From Gonocerus acuteangulatus (taxonomy: Eukaryota > Arthropoda > Insecta > Hemiptera > Coreidae), in the NCBI GenBank assembly GCA_946811695.1, contig OX328126.1:1344009-1408008 (forward strand): 64,000 nt of DNA. Reading direction: 5' to 3'. Positions 38,394 through 46,400 of this stretch are shown piece after piece; within the stretch, counting starts at the first letter, position 1, and each line of letters starts with the position of its first letter. Position numbers and translations under genes: made by a program. The notes under the pieces were generated by a model, which saw only the letters and a list, made by a program, of their open reading frames with translations, was not told the DNA's origin and did no database searches.

Positions 38394-40404
38394 AATTTGA
38401 ACCACCGTTATTTTCGGTCTCTAGGGGTTCTGAAACGCGAAATTTTCTAGTCGGCACTTCCGGATTGTTTCATTGTATCAACCCTATAAGCGGGGTTCCT
38501 CCCTATGGGGGAGGGAGGAACCGTGCTAAAAGAGAAAAAAACTTTATTTAACAAAATTAAAACAAAGTTTAGTTGCCCAACTATATTGGGTTGCTCAGTA
38601 CACAACATACTAATCAACTAACTGCAATAATTATAAAAATATCTCAAACCAGTAAAATCAAAATGTAAATTAAAAACAAACTAATAAAACTACGGAAATA
38701 ATAATAAAATCGATTGTAAAAAAAAAAAATGTAAAAGAAAAATGAAAATACTTCTAATTATGGGAAATAAAAAAATATGATAAAAAGAATTAATAAATCT
38801 AATAAATAAATTAAAAGACTTCAGCCATATATGTGATATTGAATAATGGCCAGGGAATCAACGAGAATAGATTCAGCTATGATTCCTAGTTGTTCCTCGC
38901 TGATTTCTGTTTCTTTGAGACAAGCTGCCGTCTCCTTCGGGATGGTGCCTCTGGAACCGAACCATAATCCCTGTACTTGGTATTCTCTGAGTCCAAAACT
39001 CTCGCGGCCCAGCATGTGCTGCCCAGCACATGTGCTGGCGTTTCTTTCTCTTTGCCACACCTGCGACAAAGGAGACCAACATCTCTTGGTTCACTACTTA
39101 TGCCAGGAACTGCTCGAAGCGGCGCATAGTTGATGTTCAGCTTCAAGGTATTAATCCACTCGGATCCAGACAATGCTTCCTTGTCGTATATTAACTTGTT
39201 TGCCTTTGGACAATCCTTGAAGTGTCGGACTCCAATCCCCTGCCACTTGGAGTTGGTCCATTCATTAAAAGACTGTTCCCTAAAATTTTGCCTTAACTGC
39301 TTGATGTTTTGATTGTTAGTGGCCTCTTCTTCTGGAATTCCCAGCCTTTTGGCACATTCAAGCATTTCGTGGTTATAGTCAAAAAATGATTGAAACAACT
39401 GGTCACAAACACCATCTAGTTAACGAGAAATAGACCAGTGCTGGAGTGGCCCTTCCCACAGGCATCTAAGCAATCCAAGCCCTCTATACCGACGAGGTGC
39501 GTAAAACATAGTGTTGCAAGCATTTGCAGGCAGGCCGATTATTGCCTTCACACTTCTTCGGATTATTACGTCCACACCTTCCAACAAGGTCTGAGGCAGT
39601 TTAATTAGGGGAATTGTTTGAAATGGATAGACGAGAGAACGGAATATGTACTAGTTTATGACGTTTAATTTTTGGTCCGGCTTCAACAAATTTTATGATG
39701 TCAGTAATTCTAAATTTACAGCCAATTTATGAACTGAGTCTTCTTTAAAGGTAAGTTCTGATGTGAACCAACATCCAAGGCATTTTATTTGTTTGCTTTC
39801 GCTAATTGACTTGATATTTTCGCCATTTTCGAGCGATAGTTCGTCCTTACAAAGAACCCCTTTCACAACGACTATTGCCGTACTTTTTGTGGGATTTATA
39901 AACAATCCGATTTCTTTAAAGGTACAAACAATTACGTTAACCACTCTTTCTGCAGATTGTTTACTACACGCTGTCACTGCTTGATCGTCAGCGAATCCAG
40001 TAAGGATCACTCTATCAAGGTTTTCATTTACTTCATACCCATAGCGGTTTGCAAATTTCGGGTCACAAATTTCCCTGTATAGGTGATCAATGACACTGGA
40101 CTAATAAGCTGGAGGCCTGAGTTCAAATCCCGAGCAAGCACTAAAGATTTTTTCTTCTAGTGTCTTCGTTCATGGGTTGAATTCGGCCTCCCTGACCGTC
40201 CCTAGGCTAACCCAGCCTTTAATTAATTTAATAATGGGTACCTTGGTTGATGCTAATGACTCTAGCAGTCGAAGCAGCCAAGGGGAAAATCAGGCGGCCG
40301 GAGCATAGTACTGACCACACTATCTCCCTAGTGTGCCGTATGGTCATGAATCAGATACCTCTATAGTATCTGCCCCTCAGGGCCCTCGTGGCCTGTTACG
40401 GGAC

Positions 40405-40439
<35 letters not shown>

Positions 40440-43400
40440 GGTGATCAATGGATAAAGAGTGTTGGCGATAAAGGCCTCCTTGGGGAACTCCTCGTTTCAC
40501 ATCAATGAAATTCATTTTGTTTATCCCTACTCGGATTTGAATTTTGTTATTTGACAGAAATGAGGCGATGATATTTCTAAGAACAGTTGACACTCCTTTG
40601 CCTTCCAACAATTTTATTATGTGGGCATGGCCTACGTTGTCAAATGCTGCGGAAACATCAAGAAATGCAATGACACAATCATCACTTCTTCAGGTTTTCA
40701 ATATAATATAAATGACATAATATCCTTAAAAAATGACTTCTTGCATGAAAATTTCCTTATTTCCACGTCTAGGTGCTATTGGTAGTACAACAGGCGTTCA
40801 AAAATTGAACAATATACATTTTACAAAAACTAACAAAATAGTACTGTCAACTGAAAAGAGAGCTATTGGAGAAAGACATATGATAAACATCTGTAATTAA
40901 AAAATAAAGTGAAATAAACACAATTATTAAATAAATAATATGTAATTATTAACTTCATTTGTTGAAAAACCTCCTCCACCAATACAGCCTCTTCCAAAAA
41001 CGTCTATTCCGACATAAACATCGTATTTACGATCTCCTGCCATATCTAGAGACTCAAGTAAGGCTTCCTCATTCCAGCAGTAATTCAAGTATATCCCATC
41101 ACAAATATTAAAGAAATCCCTGAAATAGCAGAATATATTTAGTACTCATGAATTTATACAATCATTGATTATAAAGTAGAGGATATGAATTGAATTAATT
41201 TCTCAAGAATCATTCTGATGATTGACGCTGCCCTTTCCAGGCGATTCAATGTAATGACAGAGAACTTAATACAGAAGCTAGAACATAATTGTGAAAAATA
41301 TTCCTTTCAGACGGATATTGTTTTACCACTTTCCAAAAGAAAGTAGTTATTGAAGTTGCACTCAATATAATTGATAATTGAAAAGCGTAATACATTTTCT
41401 AGAAAATAGGTTTAGGTTTAGGTCCTACATCAATATATTCAACTCAGCCAAAGAAAGTGTTGAAAATCAAGATTTATTTATTATTGCCACTCTCCAAATT
41501 AATTTAATTATTAAAACAATATGTTTATTTAATTAAATCTAATAACATGTGTAAAAAAAAAGAATAAAAATATATATAAAAAAACTTGTTCCTTAAAAGT
41601 TATTACTGTCTCTTATTCGAAATAAGGATATTTCAAAATACAACCATTTCCTAAAAAAAGCCGTTTTGTATTAACCCTTTCCTTATGGCAATTGGTGGGG
41701 GCCGATATCTTATTTTACACTATCTTATCGAGCCCCTGTTACGACACATTTCTCCCCCTCCTCTCTACTTCTCTGAACCCTTTCGACAATTTTCAGCTTT
41801 ATTATTTTGGATTGTATAAAAGCTATATTTTATTACTTATATTATGTTTTCTTTTTAGCTCTAATAATAATAATAATAACATTCGGCAACCCTGTAGATT
41901 ACTGAAGTTAAGCAATGTCAGTACCTAAATGGGTGCCTGACCACGTGCTCCAGCGGTTCTCGACTGCTAGTGCAATCAACTCTTCTAGGGACATGGCGCA
42001 CCTCGACTGCTACAGCAGTAAACATTAGGTTTAATGGAAATATGCTAAAATGGCACAGTTTCTAGGAGTAGAACTTTTTTATTTATTGTTTGAAAGTTGT
42101 TACTCATGTTATATTCCAGCGTGTGTAATAAACAGAGGTTTAGTAAACAAATTTAAAAAAAAATGTATTTGTTAAATGAGGGTAATTGTAAACAAATAAA
42201 ATACACATTTCGTTGGAAAGTTGTAATCATAAGAACATAAAGAGATATTTACTTCTTTGAATATATGTGGTGCAGATCATAAAAAATAGAACTTCTTTTT
42301 CCCTTTTGTATTGTTAATATAGATGACGAGCTGACTATACATGGGGGGGGGGATTTAACAGCCGCTGTACTTGGAGGACAGTTATAGAATAGGTGCAAAA
42401 GTAAGAAAGAAGTACTATTTTTTATGAGCTACGCCACATATACAAAAAAAAGTGAATATACTTGATTGGTAAGAAATACGCGGAACAGAAGAAAGAAATA
42501 TATCAATATAATACCTATTTTTCTCATTCAGCCTATTTTGCCATTTTAAGTGACCAGTGATAGTGACAGAGTCATACCATATCAAGACTTTGTCGGGGCT
42601 AATTCTTTTCAAATTAGTGTTCAAAGTAGAAATAAACTTTTTAAATGGCCCTTTAACAATATCAGGATCTAATTTATTTTCAATGTTCAACAAATATCCA
42701 TCGAAGCCGTAGTATTTGCAAATCAAAGTAAGATTTATCGCAAGCCTTTCGAGTAAATAACTGTCGTTGCAAAGTTCCTTCCATTGAGTACTTGCATTTG
42801 CACCTTCAGTAATAATAGTCCCTGAAAACTCAACAATTATATTACTCTAACAAAAAAAAAAAAGATATAGTTTTAATGCAAAAGGATTAAAATATATTGT
42901 TACTATATCTCCACCGTAGCTATATTATGTATGAGGAATACTTTCAGGAACATATTACTATCATCAATGCCACAAAGGCAATTAGTTTCAGGTAAGAATA
43001 TTAGAAAGCGATAAAAACTTATTTACCATTCAAATAAATTTTAAAATAATCCTTAACCATTATGAAAATGTTAAAATAACAATAATACTAAATACTGCTC
43101 TTAAATGGGAAAAATAATGAAATTAGAATTTATGTTTTTAGTTTTTATTTTTTTTTTGTTATATTGAAGGAGTAGAATACAATTAAAGAAGTGGTAGTAA
43201 AACATTAACCTTATATTTCTATTGAAAATATGTAATGCAGTCTACATTAGATGTTTGATAACCTTATCAACTGTCTTAGGTTGGTCCACATAAAGTTCAA
43301 AGCATCTAGGAAACATAATTAAAGTAATTCAGTACTGAAATTCCTTTTCTCTCTGTTAATTTGTGTACGAAACTTGGAACTATTTCCGAGACCATTTCCT

Positions 43401-46400
43401 GTGTATAGAATACTAACAATTTAGAACTTGGAATAGTTTAGCCAACCCGAACGCTATTACACCTAAAATAAAATATTTTTATGAACTAAGTAATCTTATT
43501 CAATTTATTATTAAATTGAAGTGAATATGCTACTATCACGGATATGTGTGCTTTATGTATGCATGCCTCCTATGCTACTAACACGAATCTGTGATTCTGA
43601 AATACCTGCTCCTCTCACATATTTAGGTACCTCAGAACCGGCATCTAGCGGTATCGATCTGGCTGTTATACACGCAACCAGAAGTTAGGACTGGCTGTTG
43701 ATACCACCAACCCTGTAGCCCCCGGACAAGGCCAAGCCTTGCACTACTCAGCAGCAAATGGGTTAAAGTTATGGACAACATAAATAAGAAAGTAGCTCTT
43801 CCACTAAATGTGCCGCCACCAAGACATGCAATAAGTGGATTTAATATGCCACTTTTTAACAAACATTCATTTATAGCGAATAGATGCAAGAAAGTCTCTA
43901 CAGGATACACTTTCAGTCAAACACAATATCATACGTATAAGGTTTCTCAACAATAATTTTTTCTTGCAGTTCGAAAGCATGAAAATTAATATTTATCCAT
44001 AACCAATTAATTAATTACAGATCTTTTAGAATTTCTTACTTAAATATAAAATAAAATTATAATTGAATTAACCTACCCAATACTTTAACACCATGTAAAT
44101 GGCCAGCATTTATCCAACTTAATGGCGGGATAGTGACTCTCTCATGGCTGAAGTATACAAATATATCTAGGCATGGCCAACTTATAAATTTGTACTCATT
44201 TAGGTTATTATGTCCATCCACTAGTCTGTAATCATAAGCATGTATTATTTATTTAGATTTTAGATGGGTTAACTAGAGGTAATATGTATTAGTCTGCTTC
44301 ACGGAAATACGCACTTTAATATCAACCCTTTTCTAGCCAGGATAGGGATAATGCCTTCATTTAAAGAAAACTCATCATCGCTAGTGGGAATCAAACCCAC
44401 AACTTTAGGCACAGAGTGCTCACACATTAAAACTCATCGCCACCAGTATTTCAAAAAACATATATTATTTTCATATTGTCTTTCGGTATTGACATTTTGC
44501 TAATCATACTGCTAGCTTCCTCAGAATAAGGTCTGAAACAAAACCTCGATGAAGGATATAGTGACACAGTGAATAGCCAATAACCGAAGACCATAATGTT
44601 TGTCGTAGCTTGGACCAAAGACGAGTTAAATATATGATTTATATATCTAAGTTGCAGGTGAGAGTGGAGAAAGATCAATGGATTCTTGAAGTAACTGGCA
44701 GGAGTTGCTCTCCAAAATTGTTTAAATTATTACTTTATATTGGAGGCGTTTCAAAACTATTCAGCTTCATCATCAAGGATCTTACATTAAGTTGTGAATA
44801 TAAATTTCATTTTATGTATGGACCTAAAATGAAAATTTATATTTTATTATATATTTTAGGTCCATACATATTAAATGTTGAGAGTGAACATTAAATGCGG
44901 GTAAAATCCTTGATGATGTGTTATATACACTCTGAACGCAGACAAGCCTGCGACTCTCCGAAACCCCAATAATCTCTGCATTAGAACTGAAATTTAAAGT
45001 TTTAATCTTTTCATGATAGAATTATAATTTTTGCCAATATTTATACGGTCAGTTTTGTAATTAAAGGTCGCAACTTCATAAAAGTTAATGTAAATTGACT
45101 CTTTTGTAAGCCGTTTTTTAACATTGGTATCATGATCAAGAATTAATGGTTGATTCAAAATGTATGATTATTATTAATATTGTGTTTGTTTAGGGCTGTA
45201 TTATTATTATTTTGATTGTTAGTGTCATGTTTATCTTGTAACAAACGCTTATTTAATAATTGTTTGCTTTCACCAATGTATATATAATTGCAATCAAAAC
45301 AATTGACTTTGTAAATTACATTTCTTCTATTCTGAATTGACATTTTATCCATCAAATTCCTAATGTATTTATTCATTTTATTGTTATTATAAAGGTCTAA
45401 TTTGATACTCAAATTATTATTATTGAACACATTTTTAATATTGCTTATATATAGTTTACACAATTCAATCGTGACACTGGGGCGCTCCGGACCTTCCCAT
45501 TATTTAATTTCTATAAACTCATATACATACCTTTGTTAACAAGCAATATTATTTTAAAATTAAAATAATATTGCTTGTTAACAAAGGTATGTATATGAGT
45601 TTATAGAAATTAAATAATGGTATTGGATTGGGTTGGTTGATGGTGTTTTTATTGTTTTTTTTTTGGGGGTGCATCGACTACTAGGGCCATGAGCACAGGG
45701 TGTTATTATTATTATTATTATTTTTTTACAGTGCATCAACATGTGGGCCATTAGCGCCAACATCCAAGGGGCAGGGAGGAATTTTCTCAACGAGCTGTTA
45801 GGTGAGAAAATTTCTGTCGCCGGTGGGAATCAAACCCACCTTCTCTCACATGAGACACTAAGGTGTCAGCCACTAGACCAAGGTGAGACCTTTTTATTTT
45901 TATAAAGTTCTTTTGTTTCTATTGATGTTTTATTAATATTTAAATAGTTGGTTTTTAAATTAAGAGAGTTTGAAATGTCCCCAATATAAACTAATAATAT
46001 TTTAAATCCCATAACGAATTAATCGTTACCAGGGCCGACAAAGGGAACAAAACCGTTATCATGGACAGGACTGAATACACGGAAAAAATGATCACACTCC
46101 TCTCTGACAACACCACTTACTTACCGACCCCCCATAACAGAAATCCCACCCCCTCCCTTACACAATCCTTTAACAAACACATACATAAACTACATGACAA
46201 CAAAGAGATTGACCAACGGACCCGCTCACACCTCATCTCACATAACTCCCAAGCCCCCAGATGCTATGGCCTCCCGAAAATCCATAAAGAAAATAATCCC
46301 TTACGTCCCATCATTTCTAATATAAACTCCCCCTCTTCAAAACTAAGCAAATTTCTCCTTACTTCCCTCCAGACCTTAAGTCACAATAACCCCTATGACG

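Noticed and set aside
43632..43956. 92-aa and 61-aa frames on opposite strands in ENGase intron 2
   Set aside because: No family resemblance and no splice context. They do not fit between ENGase exons 2 and 3, whose phases already join.
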